64,000 nucleotides of DNA from Lanius collurio (Eukaryota; Chordata; Aves; Passeriformes; Laniidae): the NCBI GenBank assembly GCA_020086605.1, contig JACBWW010000016.1, positions 12,740,091 to 12,804,090 of the forward strand, written 5' to 3'. Under the pieces are notes generated by a model. That model worked only from the letters and a program-made list of their open reading frames with translations, did no database searches and had not been told where the DNA came from. This document shows positions 37,641 through 51,731 of the stretch, in pieces (position 1 is the stretch's first letter; every line of letters begins with the position of its first letter). The position numbers were made by a program, and so were the translations under genes.

Positions 37641-40600
37641 GTACCATACCTTGTGAGAGGACATGAGTCAGATGTGCAACCTAACAGGAATCAGCTATGA
37701 ATTCCTGGTTATGAGTCATGCTGAGGAACAATGTCTTGAACCTTGCTTGAAATTGCAAGCATGTAAACTTCCTTCTTCCTATTGTGCTTAGCTTCTAAAT
37801 GGAAAAAGTTCTTTTGTACTTTAATTGAAGGAAACCTCCTAAGAAATCATGCTGTATTCTAGCTACATGTAAATTGAAAAAGATACATTTTTTGGTAACT
37901 CAATGAAATAACAAGCATTTTATAGAAGTTGCCAGATTAGACAAAGGTATTTTTATCTCATATATATACAATTTTTTTAAGCCCTGTTTCTGTTATGAGT
38001 ATGTATTCATATAAATGCATCAAAACCCATCTTCTGTTTCTAATGTAGGTTATTAGTTGATAACAGATGTGATTATCAATGAACTGTATGACCCATTGGT
38101 AATTGATTAATATACGAAGCATGTTGGCTTGCTTGTAAACCTTTTGTGCTGCTACCTTCACATCATAGACTGCCCACTGCTGGATATAGTTACCATAATA
38201 TGAACAAATCTGAGAGTTTAAAACTTTTTCTGTACCTAATGGAGTCCATCTAATGTTAAAGTGAAAATTAAAGCATCCCAATCTATATTAACTTGTAGCC
38301 TATGAAATAAGCATCCTCAGGATCTATGCTAGTTACTCTGCAAGGCTGTGAAAAGTGTTCCTGTAAAATATAACCTAGATTACAAATGTTTTAAATTACA
38401 TCTTTCATGGATTCTTTAACTGTACTGTGAGCTAACTGGTATGAATGGCTGCACTAAAATTGCTGTCCTCTAACACTGTTTTTTTCTATACCGTTCAAGT
38501 ACATTACAAAATGATACTTGACCTTTTTCTGTTATTTTCTTACTGAGAATTAAAATGCAAGTGAATTTAGGGTAGGAATTCCTCCTGTTTAGACTGGGTT
38601 GAGATATAAACTTGTAAAGGATTTATGAGTAAATAGGCAATCTGAAACACGCATTGATGACTTCTGTTCAAATTCCCTTCCTTTTTCTTTCCGAAGGTTG
38701 GTTGATGTCAAGGGCCATCTGTTTCCTGTAGTGCACAAGCATGTAGACGTTGAGAGGACAGAATTTCAATCTGTCCAGTAAACTACAATTTAAATGTTTG
38801 TTTCAAAGACCTGAATATTTACTACACTTGAATTTTGAGTGCAGTAATTTTATGCTTGTTTGTGTATTTAAGGTCTGAGTGTTATGCTGTATCTCAAAGT
38901 AATGAAGCATGGCGTAGTCTCACTATGCCAGTGCTGGACCTTCCCAGACTTGTTGGGGATACCCAAATCTCAGATAACTTCTGAGTGAAGAAACTGTATC
39001 TGTACGAAACATCCCTCAGTAGGAGGACTTACTTATTAGAAGTTAAGGAGTGTTCAATGGAAGCTCCTTATTCCGTTTTGTTTACAGGTGTACACACAGT
39101 CTGGGTGCCTCACTAGTTCTCTTAGTAGAGAAGGTTAGACCATCTTGAGAACCCATGTTATTAATTTATGATTAAAGAAGCAGTGCATTTAGGCCTCTAA
39201 TTTTGGGATGCTTTCACTTTTAGTATTAAAGAAGAGTAAGTAATTAAATTAATTACTTTTTAATAAGATTAAAAAATAGTATTTTAGTACTGCTGAAGTG
39301 CAAAGTAGTAGTACAAATTTACTGATAATCACATGTCCCTTATTGGCAGATATTAGTTACTTTTTCATATTCCTTATCTAATTCTTGAGACTAAGGTAAA
39401 ATTTTAAAAATAAAGTATTTTCCTCTTAGATATTCAAAGTAATTTTACTTCATATGTATAAAAAGTAATCTGTCATTGTGCTTCAACATAAATATTAAAA
39501 ATTCTTACTTCAATGTGACATAAAACTTAACAATTAAATAAAATGAACAACGAATGGAAAAATTTCTGGAATTGTTGTTGTTCTGGTACTGTTTTTGTTA
39601 TGCTGTTTCGTGTTTGGTTTTCTATGTGGCAATAATAATAACAGGAGCATTTGCGAAACAACGGCATTTTGGCTTCAAACCCAATTAGAGCAAAAAGCAC
39701 AATAACACATTATAATATAAAACTGACATGTAGTTTTCCTTTAGGAGATATTCAGTTTTTAGCTTTAAACAAGTCCCTTAGAAGCTTTAGGGTTCTTAGG
39801 ATGCCTAGAGTCAATTTTGAACAATTTTGCAACTTACTACAGGGAAACTTAATTCAAATTCAACAAAACACTGAAAGAGGTAGTGCTTTGGGGCACTTAA
39901 CTTCCTCAAAGGACCATCAATATGAAACCTCAGATGGGGAGAAACAAGATGTAAATAAAATATGTCAACCTAAACCTGTGGTAAATAGCAAAAATTGCTC
40001 TCTCTTCTTGAGAAAGAAAAATTGTATTTCAGGCTATCAGGACATATAAATATCACTGTGATAACAAAATTATGATAATGCATTGTTTCACTGTCAGAGA
40101 GGGGGATAAAATTCTGGAAGAGGTTCAATTATTAGTTCCAAATACAAGATCTAATTCCCTGATTCTTATTTGAGAAAGATTCTGCTAGCATTGGCCTTCA
40201 AGTCTGCATTCCCAAAGGAAGTACTTCCCATAGTACTTCCACAGCGAACACCTCATGATATGGGTGAAGAATTTTCATTGTGTGGGCTTTGAGCATTGGG
40301 TGCTATTGATGACATGTGACTAAGGTACACTGGAGTGTTTTCTGATCTGTGAGAAACTATGACAGCTTTAATGCTAGAAAACAACAAATATTGTATTGGG
40401 TGTTCTCATGATTAATTTAGGCAGAAAAAAACCCTAAACTGAGAACTTGCAGACTCCTTTGGTAGTATTTGGTGTTTGGCGTGCGCTTATGATAAACAAA
40501 TTATTTTGCACTGAAATTAGCAGTAGAACCACCTGTGTATATGTATCTAGAAAACTGAGCACCGTATTTTGATTAATATTCAGTCCTGCACTTCTGTGAA

Positions 40601-41284
40601 TGCTGCTCTTTCAATATCATTCTCCAAAAGAGATGTAAGTATTGCACACACTTCTTCCATAAACAGATTCGGGGTTCTGAACTTAGTACATTATTTGTGG
40701 TGGTCTCACTACATAATAGAATAACATCTGATATAAGAAGCCTTTTGAAAATAGCACATTTAAGCAGGAAGTACAAAACCACTATTCTGCCCCCAAATTT
40801 CTAAAATATTTCCCCCCCGCCCCTGCCAGAATCTCTATGCAATGGCACAATTGTAACACTAAGACTCTTCTGCCACATATACACACAAGTATTTAGAATG
40901 ACTTACTGTTATTTTTTATCTGTGTGTACTCACTGTTAATAATTACTATTATACAGAATATAATATCTTTTATATTAATCCGAAGTAAAAGTCTTTTAGA
41001 CACATATTGAGATTTGTAAAATCCTTTTTCCTATTGTTGACTCTATTGATATGCCTAGAAATTAACCAAAGTATTACAATATGAACTGAAAAATGATTTT
41101 TAATTCTGTTCAGAATATTATCACTGAAAGCGCCTGAAGGAGCCTGTAGTCACATACCCCCTGGATTTAACTAATGCATTATTGAATATGGAATTATTTC
41201 TTTCTCGTTTATTTGATTTGGTAAACTGAAAATTGTGCTGAAGATAGATACAATTGAGAAATGATAGGTAGATTATAGACAGAA
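37641..41284. other. Non-coding AT-rich DNA, no gene seen
   Basis: The 132-codon frame at 39651-40049 starts at a TTG; its first ATG is at 39801, leaving about 82 codons with no recognised domain. A minus-strand frame at 37958-38281 (107 codons) is likewise unrecognised. No repeat family was seen. Confidence 0.6.
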
Positions 41285-41512
41285 ATGATAGATAAAATTT
41301 AGACTAGATCTATAAAAGAAATTACTTATGAGGAGGGTAGTGAAACACTGGAACAGGTTGCCCAGGGAAGTTGTGGATGCCACATCCCTGGAAACATTCA
41401 GTCAGGTTGGATGGTGCTCTGATAAACTTGTTCTGGTCAAAGATATCCCTGCTCGTTGCAGGGAGTTTGAAGGTTGATTAGGTCTCTTCCAAGTGAAACT
41501 ATTTTATGATCT
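41285..41512 (+). mobile_element. CR1 LINE, short 3' end fragment
   Basis: About 230 bases match by eye the terminal part of avian CR1 in sense orientation: 'gaaacactggaacaggttgc' near 41342, 'gtggatgccacatccctgg' near 41373, 'caggttggatggtgctctg' near 41403, and a close 'attttatgat' at about 41501-41510. It is shorter than the copy at 3570-4068. It lies entirely within the 3' terminal portion and has no coding content. Confidence 0.9.
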
Positions 41513-42837
41513 TTATGTGGGATTTTGCCTCCTCTGTTCTTGAAGATTAGAAATAAAACCAGGTTAGGGATGAGGGGCTGGGAGTGAAAGAAACCTCTGT
41601 ATTGCTCAAATACACTATTTAACTAACTTTCTATTTCACTCTACTGCAGATCTGTGACATTGCTATCAATACAAGAACACGAAGAACTTCTTAAAAATAT
41701 ATATTTTAAACTCTATCTGACCTTTGAGTATATGCACTGTCAAATGATTATGTTTTGAATTTTGTGAAAGGAAACTGTTGAGATTTTCATATGTGAACAA
41801 TGCAAAAGAGTTATTTTTGCCTTGGCAATTATTATATCTCAAGATCTTTTCAAAATATTTTTAACTATTAAAAAAAAATCTTTAAGTTTGCATATCCTTG
41901 ATCTGATCTGAAAAGAAAATTATTTATACTAAATGATTTATATATTTCTGAATGGAATAGAGGGAATATTTAGAAACAGTTAATATTAACAACTTGCTCT
42001 GCCAGTGCATAGCAGAACATGTACATAAATGAGACCAGTTCCAACTACAGCAGAAAGCATTGCTCCTGGCAAATGTTAACAGGGAAAATGATAAGACTTG
42101 TAGTATTTCATCACTGGAGCATGGTACTGTGAGGTCAAAACATTTGTCCCATGTTGCTTTCCCTATTTTCTTCAGTTTGACATGCTGCACTAAAAAGATA
42201 CAGACCTGCTGTCACAGTCGCAGTAGATCAAGTTGTTGATTTCAAATATTTTCAGCCCCTTCAGGGTAAAAGCACTGTGCTTGCAGCCTCACCAGTGAGC
42301 CAGATGAACCCTCAGTACATTTTATAGTCACTTTATTACCTCTGTCTAATGCTGACTGAATAACGTGAAGAGTAAAAAAGATGGTTGTACATATTTAGTT
42401 CCCTTTTTTTTTCCTTCCCTAAGGCAGCATGGTACAGGAAATAGGGTTGTGTACTGACAATACTCACTGCACTGATTTGCTTTGTATCCTTTGCCTTCAC
42501 ATGATTTGGTAAACACCTAAAAATGGTAATCCTCCCACCCATTTTCAGGATTCATTGATAAATAATTCACATACAAAAGAGTATGAATGCAAAGAATAAT
42601 TTTTTTTGTCACAGCTGCAGTTTAATACGTTTGCACACTCTCGTCGTTATCTCATCTACTTTCTTAGGAATAGTCTTGTCTGTCTTTCTGTGTAAGGATA
42701 AGGATATCTCTGTCACTTTCCTTTTACTGGGCCAGAAGTCAGCATTTGGGATGTTTTTCTACCTTCCTGTTCTTTGATATTTTATAATCTCAGCTACCGA
42801 ATGGCCTTTCATTCCAGTTATAAGATGACTTTGCTCT
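41513..42837. other. Non-coding AT-rich DNA, no gene seen
   Basis: Open frames are 88 codons or shorter and unrecognised. No repeats were identified. Confidence 0.6.
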
Positions 42838-42990
42838 GAAAAAATCCAGTCTGGTTTTTCCCCCAATTCCATTTTCTGGGAGAAATCCAGTCCGGGTTTT
42901 TTCCCATTCCGTATTTCAGGAAAAATCCAGTCCGGGTTTTTCCCACTCTGGATCTTGGTTGGAATTGACGGAAGGCAGAGGAAAAATCCA
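42838..42990. repeat. Minisatellite, three ~41-bp units plus a partial
   Basis: The word AAATCCAGT[C/T]CGG recurs with 'atccag' at 42844, 42885 and 42925, giving periods of 41 and 40 bases. A weaker copy ('gaaaaatcca') ends at 42990. Each unit contains GGAAAAATCC and, five bases later, GGGTTTTTCC, so it can fold into a ten-pair stem with one G-T wobble; 42919-42943 is the clearest. The minus strand stays open through the array (frame 42818-43120), giving a repetitive Lys/Asn/Trp/Phe-rich peptide. This follows from the tandem structure and is not taken as a gene. Confidence 0.85.
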
Positions 42991-44934
42991 TTTTTTCAGT
43001 GCTTCCCGTGGCCAGAAGGAGCTGGGATGTGCTTACCCTCCACCCAACACTGCAATACTGGAATTTTCTCCAAGAAAATTCAGTGGTCCTGTCTTGATTA
43101 CAAAAAAAACCCCAAAACAACTCAACAACAAACAGAGCAGTATCTCACGTTTAATGTAGAAAATGTAGGGTACCTTTGAATTACAAGATAAATTTCCCAT
43201 GAAATTACTAGCAAAAATATCCACAAAAAGGTCAAATAAATGATACCTCCTTATCTTGCTTAATAATGTGCAGCAACAGCTCTTGGAATGAAAAAAATAT
43301 TGCTCTAATATAGAAAAAAAAATTGACCCACACAACACACGATTACTATAAAGCAGGTTAAATGCAGCCTCAATATCTCATTTAAGAAATAGAATTAATT
43401 TTTCAAATCAATGTGTAGGATTAACTTTACATACACAAGTCTGACTCATACCAGAGCACTAAGCTTCGGTTTTTGTTTTGAACTTTATTCACTGTAATTT
43501 GAAGTTGCTCAATATAATAGAAAATCTAATTTAAGAGTAACAATCTTAAAAAGATGAAAAACAAAACAAAAACCATTTCTGAAACAAAACTCAGAAGCCT
43601 CTTCAGGAACTTGCTTGATAGCACACGTGGTTTGTAAAGGATGACATCACAGAGAAGTCTTTGTACAGTGATATGGGAAAAGCAGATGCTAGGAGGGACG
43701 GTGTAGATGAACTAAAGTCAATTGTAAGGTACTCAATCCCTTCCAGAAGGTGGTAACTCACTACTTGAAGCACTTTTCTCCCCCCATTTTTTTGCTCCTA
43801 CCATTTTGCATTTCATTATTCTAGATAATGGAATTTTTGGGCCTCACTTCAGAGTGGTGATTTTATAAAAACAAGCACAAATGTAGATCTTTCAAAGCCA
43901 AAGAGAAAACAGGTTTCCTGAAAGAAGCAACACCTCATCCCACTGTAAATTTGGGGCAGGGTGTGACAAGGGAGTTTTATTTTTTGTTTTCTTAAAAAGA
44001 GAAGTCATGCCATTTATAATAATTGTAATAATAAAGTCTAAAACAAAAAAACATATCTCTCTTGTTTTAGCAATTCTCTGTTATGATCATGATCAATAAT
44101 GATGGGTTAGTTTAAGGGAAAAGTTCAGGTTTTCTTAATCCATTTTTTAAAATTAGAAATATTTGTATTCTGTAAGGATGTTTCTATCTCAGCTACAGTA
44201 TTCACCCTGGTGGACTTCTTGTATAAGTCAGTGTAGCTTAATCAAATAGAGAAGTGGATAAGAAAAAGATTAAAGTTACAATGTTGGATGCATACAAATA
44301 CATATATATATACACACATTTAATCTTTAGGGACCAGCCTATGATATGGGTAGTATAGAAAAATAAATATTTTTTGTTTGCTTGTGCTTTTTTTCCTGTG
44401 AAAATCAATGATTCTGAAGAAATGATATACCTTGAAAGAAAAATAACATTAACTCTGCAGTTGCATTTGGTCTGAAAGCAACTTAGTACGTGGAACACTT
44501 AATTTGTCAAGACATTCTGGCAGGTCTCATCAAAAGTCCAGTACAAGCTCTACTAGTTTGGCTCATTAAATTGAAAATGGGCTTGGAAAAGGTCATAGGG
44601 AATTAGAGGTTACAGAACAATAATCAAACCAATTAGCTATAACTTGAATCTTGTGAGCTGCCTAAAAGAGAAAGCAGACCTGACCTTGTCAAAGACAGAA
44701 GGATATTAAAACTGCATACCAAGAAGTAATCCAGAATGCTTAATACAAATATGTACAATATTGCAGAAGTTTGGGTTTTGCTGTTGCCATTTTGGGTTTT
44801 TTGTTTGGTTGGGTTTTTTTTAAAGGACAAAAGTACTAACCCCTCCCACCCAACATTATGATATTCCTGTACTAAGCTCTCTATCTATTTTAGAGGTTTC
44901 TGATTCACAGTGAAGGTTGCTTATTTATAGTTTT
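42991..44934. other. Non-coding AT-rich DNA, no gene seen
   Basis: Overlapping open frames around 42955-43338 are continuations or shadows of the minisatellite flank. A short (TA)n/(CA)n tract lies at 44301-44319. Nothing else was recognised. Confidence 0.55.
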
Positions 44935-45045
44935 ATGTTAGGTACATTAAAGTCTCAGGATCTGATCCTTCTCACATGCTATATTGTTAGTTAGAAATAA
45001 CTCCATTGAACTTAATTATGTCAGCGTAAAAGTGATAGAAGAGAA
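44935..45045 (+). repeat. Possible ancient amniote repeat scrap
   Basis: The phrases 'ggatctgatccttctcac' (44958), 'taactccattgaactt' (44998) and 'gcgtaaaagtgatagaa' (45025) follow the order of a well-spread old reptile/bird repeat text ('gatctgatcct... actccattgacttc... gtgtaaaagtgag'). The family name is not known to me and divergence is high. Confidence 0.3.
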
Positions 45046-45754
45046 AAAACAAGGCATTAATATCCACATTAATTTTGATTAAAATAAGCCATTCTGTGAA
45101 ATCTGTAAATGTATATCAAGTTTTTAAATACTTTTTCTCATCATGTATGCTGACATAATATTCCTGTAAGTTCTTGTACCAGTTAGCCATTTTGCTGAAT
45201 TTTATAACATGTTAAATGATAGTACAAAATTGTCTTGAACAAAGTTGAAGCTATCTGTGTTGTATCCATCTTTTTGTTTTCTTTGGTATTAAGCTAAAAA
45301 TGTTTCTATTATTTCCTAAAATAATTACTATTTTTTAAATTTAATTTTTGCTAATTTGCAGGCACATATCAGATAAATGTCTGGTCAAGATCTGAAGGAG
45401 AATCAGACTAACAAATTAAATATGGGTGGTATCTCTATTTTAGTTTATTAAAGGATTTTCAGAGGGACACCTGGTTCAGATAAGTCCACTGAAGGTTATC
45501 ACTGGAGCTCCCAAGTTTGGCCTCTTGGCTCTCCTCAACTTCTCTGCTTCTCACATTGGCCAACATTTTCAGAATGGCTCTCCATCTTCTTCACTAACTT
45601 AAAAAAATTATTTCCCAGTGTCTACAATTAACATTTTCACATGAGGGCATGCTTTGAATCATGATTTGCACTTACTTCTTAGATATTACTTTAGTCTGAG
45701 AAAGATAGATACCAAAAGTTTAAGCTACTCTCTCAGCCAAGATAATTATGTTCC

Positions 45755-45825
45755 ATTGCCCCATCTAGAGGCTGTGTAATTCATACCAGCTCAGGATTTT
45801 GGCTCCATTGCCCTAAAGTTGTTAG
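45755..45825 (+). repeat. Possible ancient amniote repeat scrap
   Basis: The text 'ccatctagaggctgtgtaa' (45761) followed by 'ataccagctcaggattttgg' (45783) resembles another piece of old reptile/bird repeat text ending 'cagctgaggatctggccc'. It may belong with the scrap 700 bases upstream. This is an eye match only. Confidence 0.25.
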
Positions 45826-48800
45826 GAAAATAGAATTTAATGTGTGAAAGGGTTTGTCACTGAGAAAGGGATGCTCCAGCTGGACTAGAAGCCTCAAGGT
45901 TGTATGCCTCCCTAAACAGCCGAGAACTGGCATGTTTCACTGAAATGGAAATCAGAGATGAACTATTTGAGAGATGTAATGCCTTTATCACCTCAAAAGC
46001 AGATAAACAGTAGGAACTGGCAGTGTAATGGAAATGCTGCACTGCACGTGTACAGCACTTGTTTTGAATCAGACTGTATTGAAATAACTGCTCAGAACGC
46101 TGGAAAGAAAACTGAATGATGGCATTCAAAGACAAAGTCTTTACTACAAGGCAACGTTTGTGCTAAGTGCTTTCAAAGAGCTAAACTATCGTTTTGGGTG
46201 TCATATGAGAGAGCAGTTGATGAGTTGAAGGTGACAAAGGGTCACTTCCTCAGGGCCAGAAATTACTTCAAAAATACAGACTTTTCAGAATCAGCAGTCT
46301 ACCAAAATTGTAACACAACTGTGTGGTATGTTGAGCAGTCCTGAAAAAAACCAGACCACTGGAATATGTTTCATAGCAATGCTAAATTTATAAACTTGCT
46401 ACAGCGTACTAAAATAACATTTCAAGATCTATTCAACTTCTGATCTTACCATGCTGCTCATGTTAGAGATAAAAGAAAATTAAATTCTGTGTTTCTCAGA
46501 AATGGGAACAGAATGACTGAATGATATTAAGCAGGACCTGGAGTGAGATGCTTTGTTGAAATCATTTTTAAAATGAAGTTGAAGAGAGAGTTTCAAATAA
46601 TGTTATTATAGTCAATATTAGTTTCTGAAAAGAAACTGTATTTTATATATAACTTTCATTACACCTTATTCCAGATACCGAATATTTGGTTGGCTTTCTA
46701 ATAATTCAAGATTTTATTTTTGAGTTTTCTTCTCTTTTGCTAAGTGTGAAAGAAAAGATGTGGCAAAGTGATAATTTTATATCAGACAGCAAAGACTAGA
46801 GTTAATTTGAAGTTAGGTTGCTTTTAGAAAAACACATGGATTCTCTAATTGTCATAATTTGACGGTAATTTGCAATTTTTTAAATTGCAAAAAAGATTCA
46901 CCCTCCTGACATATTACTATAATATCTTTCTTTGAGGGTTAAGCATCTTCTATTTCCAAGCCCTTTTTTTGGTTTTGTGTATGCATTTCTAGTAAAATAT
47001 TGAAGAGTAATATATTCTCCCTGATTAAAGGCTAGCAATGCATATAAACTTGTGATACAGGAACAAATAGCTTCAGGCCAAAGCAGCTGACCTAAAAACA
47101 GAATGTTATTTCAAATACCTTTTACCTTCTGTCAGAATGTATTCTACATCTAGATGGAAATCAATGGTGTTTGTGTCCTTATGACATCCCCTCCCTGTGG
47201 ATATTATGCACTACATAGCCCCTATATCAAAGATTTTACTGCTTTCTAAAACTTACACCAAATTCTTGGTCCTCTGAGTTTTTTTGGATTTCAGATTTAG
47301 GAACATTCTTCATTTTCAATTCTTTTTCTTGTTAAAGTTCTGACCTTACATGGTTCTGAATTGTAAGCAAAAGTCACTGAATCTAGAGTCACAACCAAAT
47401 AATGAACAAAATATTACCAAAGGCTTAATCTTGAAATGTAGCACAGAGAAGCTTGCTGGTTTTCATTTTCTATCCATTTTTGACCAAAGTGTAGGCAGAA
47501 GTCAAGTATTTTGTGGAAGGCATAGCGTAATGCAACAGCTATGCCCACTGCAAGACTTTCTCCATGGGTAGTATTTATTTAAACAGGTAAATAAATAATG
47601 CCTCTAAATCACCATTCTCACTGGGGAAAACACTGAGGAGACTCTGGGCTATGTTTAGGTTCATGTCTACAAACAGCTAGAGACAACACCAGGCTAAATG
47701 TCTTGCCTCAGGTCAGATGTGGTTTATTAATCCAATCTGAGCAGAACCCAAGTACTTGACTTGCAGTACCTTTTCTCAATGCACTGCTTTATTTTTAAAA
47801 ACAAATAACATAATCTGTTAAAAAACACCAAAAACCTCTCATAAAATATTTATCACAGACCTGCTTCAGAAAAAGCACAGGCTAATTTTGCTATAATATT
47901 TGCTGAAAGCCTTCCTGACAGGAGAGCTACCATCTGTCAATCTGAGGGTGGGATCTCATCAGAGCTGTATAGGAAGGGCTGGCTTCCTCTCACAGGTTCT
48001 GCATTTGTCCTTTGTTATCTGCTGTGCAAAAAATGAGATTTCTGGATTTTCCCATTTTTAGGATGTCTGGAGAAATGCCCTATTTATTGATATTTGTCTA
48101 GAGATAAACTCATATCCAATATGATGTAATAGGTCATAAATTTTTATTTACAAAGCTGGTAAAACAAAATTCAAAGAGGAAGAGGTTTTTCTACATTGTT
48201 ATCATCTACCCTCTCTATCCTAAAAGAATATGAGCAGATTCCTTTGTTCTGTATAAAATGTCTGTGTTTCTGTAAAGTGCCAGGCTCCGTAGATTACAAT
48301 AATAGTAGAAAATGAAACTTCCAAGTAAAAAAGACCTGGAAATTCTTAGAACACCAAACTATATTACTTTAAAGTTAAATGGAATAGAGTGAAATCCTAA
48401 GACTTAAAGCACTGTAAATGTATCTTTTCTTTTTCAGAGATTAAATTCTATCTAGTGCAGTGATATTCTCAGAATTGAGAGGAAGAGTTATCAAGGAGTC
48501 TCAGCCATTTCTACATTCATGGATGGAATGAAAGTATGTAAGTTGTCTAACTTCCTTTAGTAGTGCTTCTCAGTCCACTGAATTTGATATTTTAATCATG
48601 CTCATGTTCTGGATTTATGCAATTCATTGTTAGAGTAGTGATCTGAACACTCCCCAAGAGTTTTGTAGGTAAGTGACAGTGTTGCAAGCTTTATTTGTTT
48701 TTAAATGCATGTCTCAAGAGCATTGGTGAAGATTATAAAATATTAAACATGAATTAAAATCTCTCTTTAGTAATTAACTAATTAACAGCACCTAACATTG

Positions 48801-51602
48801 TTTTAACAGGAAGTTACCTTAGAAAATTAATTTTTTAAGTAACATTCCACCTTATAAACGATTCTTCAAAGTGCTGGCCATATTATCTAGTTCTGAGTTG
48901 AAAGATAGTCACTGTTTTGAATCACCATTAAGTCCTTGCTAAAAGGCTGTAGAATCATGGAAATGTTTCTAGGCCTTTGATCTTGAAATTTTAAAATAGA
49001 ACTAAAATATGCAACAGTTGCATAATCTTCCCAGCTGTAGCAAACCCAGCAAAACTAAAAACAAAACAAACAAATTTGCATGGAATATTGTTCAATGAGC
49101 CAAGTGGGTACTGGCAAGCATAACTGGGTGAAGGAAATGTAGAATTACACACACCTGCCATAGGACACTTTTGGTACTGCTTGTAAAATGCCATTAGGTA
49201 CCATCATCACTCTGAGCTTCCATGCAAGGAGTTAAAGAAGTGTCAGAACCATACACTGAAATAAGAGGTATCCAAGCTTTTTGTTCATTTATCAGAATTA
49301 TGTATTGGGTCAAAAGATTTTGTCTCTAAGGTGAAAATTATAAGTGTGCAAGGAGCAAGCAGTCAGATTTTAATAAAGGCAAAATAAAGTTCACAGTATA
49401 ACTGTGATGCAGTTTAATATACTTGGATTTGATAGTGCCAAAGATGATTTAAAGACAGATAGAGAGAAAATAGAGGTAATGAAGTGGGTGCAAGATCCTC
49501 AGACCAGTCAAAATATTAGACATTTATTTGGAAAAGGATGGTCTTATTACAGTGCATACAGTAAACTAAAATATTCAGCTTCATAGAGGCCATTGCTGAA
49601 GACAGGAATTAGGTGAGAAGTGCTGGTCAAGTTGTAGATGTACACTGAAATGCAAACTAAGTATTTACATCCCTTATAAAAAATGTTATACTTTTTTATC
49701 TCTAACCTTTAAGTAACTTTATGTAATTAGAAAATAATTATCTGATAACTATATAATCTGCTGAAGCTTGTACTAAGATATGAAAATTCAAAGAGAAGGG
49801 GGCAAAATTGAAGGCGGCACCTTGCAAAAATTGCATCTTTTTGCAGCTGGAGTTGGGCAACTTTTAAGCTCATACTCACTTTCACACTGCTGTTACTTTA
49901 TCCTTAGAAAGGTAAATCCATTTTTAAATTTGAAAACTTGTTGGTACATTAAACCAATTCACACTTCTAGAGATTGCATAATTACAACTTGTTGTGTATG
50001 ACACACTACACTGGAATAATTTTAACAAAAGGTCAAAGCCAGTTAAAAACAAAGTTTCAACTCACTTTTTGCAATGGACTGGTTGCTTAGAATTTAATGA
50101 AATACCCAACCCTGGAAGAAATAAAGAGGATGAAATATTGTAAAACTCTCCCCAATAATAGGTTTTGACACATGGAATTTATGAATCTCATGACTTGTTC
50201 TTTATTGATCAGAAGCTGATCATAGCATTTGAATTAATAAAAGTAGAGTTAAAGCCATTCACAAATGATGCTTGGACATAAGTGCAAGTAGGCTTTATTG
50301 ATTTCTAGTGTCAACTGGGCTTCAGAGACATATACCATATGTTGAACATATGAAAATAGCAGGAACAACAACAACAAAAAATCTCTCCCACTATATCAGC
50401 TAATAAAGTTTTAAATGTTTGTAAAGAATTGAGTGGGCTCAGTGCAGCACATCCATGTGTATTTCATAATATCCCATCAGTTAAATGAACCGCACAAATA
50501 ATCAGTTAAAGTCTATTAAGTACATTTTTGCCGCAGAATTTATTTCAAGAAACACTTTTACTATTTTATTAATACTTTTCTGGGTACTGAGTTAAGTATG
50601 TTTTCCATAGAAAAAGCAATAAAAATTAATTTTCTATCTATGCCTCTTCTATGTAACATACCTGCCATGGACACATAACATGACAGTAGGAAAATAATCA
50701 TAACCAGATCTGGTATGCCTTCATCTTCCAAAATTATTTTCAAAGCATTTTATGTGACTCTTAAAACTCTTCTGAATTGTATCATGTCAGTTTCTGGTCA
50801 TAGGCCAAAGAACCTTTGGTTTCTTACACTACAAGGTAGTATGGCAAAAATGTATCTCTGAGAAACCAAAGAAATAATGCATCATAGATAAACAGTGTGG
50901 AAAGTAAGACTTGATGTTGTTACAGGAACCTTGAGTCATTAGGAGAGTGTTATAGGAATAAAAAAAAATTGTTTATTTAAGATGTAATGTTTTGAAACTG
51001 GATGAATATGGATCCTGTTTCATTTTTTACAGCTTTAGGGGTAGTTGTCTCCTGTAGTACCTGTTATGTTAACTGATACCCCGCTGCCAGTAGGCAAAAT
51101 GGTGCCAACCTTTTGGCTTTTGCTCAGATGTGAAAGCTCCCAGTATTCGGGCTTTTTGCCTACTATGTTCATATGTACATTGATCAGAATTACTCCCCTG
51201 GTCAATTCAGTATAAGCCTTGAGAACTTGTAAATAGATTTTTTTAATGATTGAGAGTTTTCTGAATAACAAAGCTGTTAAATCTTAATAGAGGTGATACA
51301 ACCTAATATAAGGAAGAAGGTAACCTAGAAAATACATTTCCTAAAACTTAGCACTTCCTTTCTAGCAGTTTCTTTAAAAACTCTTACACTGGAACATATC
51401 CTTGTGCAAGCCTATGTACATTCAGACTGATGCTTCTTTTTTAGAGAATAATTTTTGAATGTTTGAGATGAGCTGTCTTTGTTTGTTCCTTATAAGTTTT
51501 ATCACTTTATAGAGAAGCAAGAGAACTGGACTTCTCAGCATTGTGATTGTTTATTCATCTCTTAGCTCTTCAGCCAAAATTTGGTTTATATTAAGCTTTT
51601 TC
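45826..51602. other. Non-coding AT-rich DNA, no gene seen
   Basis: No open frame exceeds 92 codons. Small inverted repeats lie at 46869-46891 (10-bp arms TTTGCAATTT, 3-base loop) and 50336-50352 (CATATGTT arms, 1-base centre). No dispersed repeat was recognised. Confidence 0.6.
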
Positions 51603-51626
51603 TTTTTTTTTTTTTTTTTTTTTTTT
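51603..51626. repeat. Poly-T tract, 24 bases
   Basis: An uninterrupted T run about 105 bases upstream of the LTR at 51732. No LINE or SINE body was recognised next to it. Confidence 0.95.
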
Positions 51627-51731
51627 CCCATGAAGAGTCTGCAATTAAGCTAGAATTTTATTTGGTAACTGCCTTTCATCATTTGACCACTGACATATAT
51701 TAATACAGATCAGCATTCCTGATTTCCTGAC

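Noticed and set aside
39651..40049. 132-codon plus-strand open frame
   Set aside because: It begins at TTG; the first ATG is at 39801, leaving about 82 codons. The translation has no recognised domain and the region shows no exon signals I trust.
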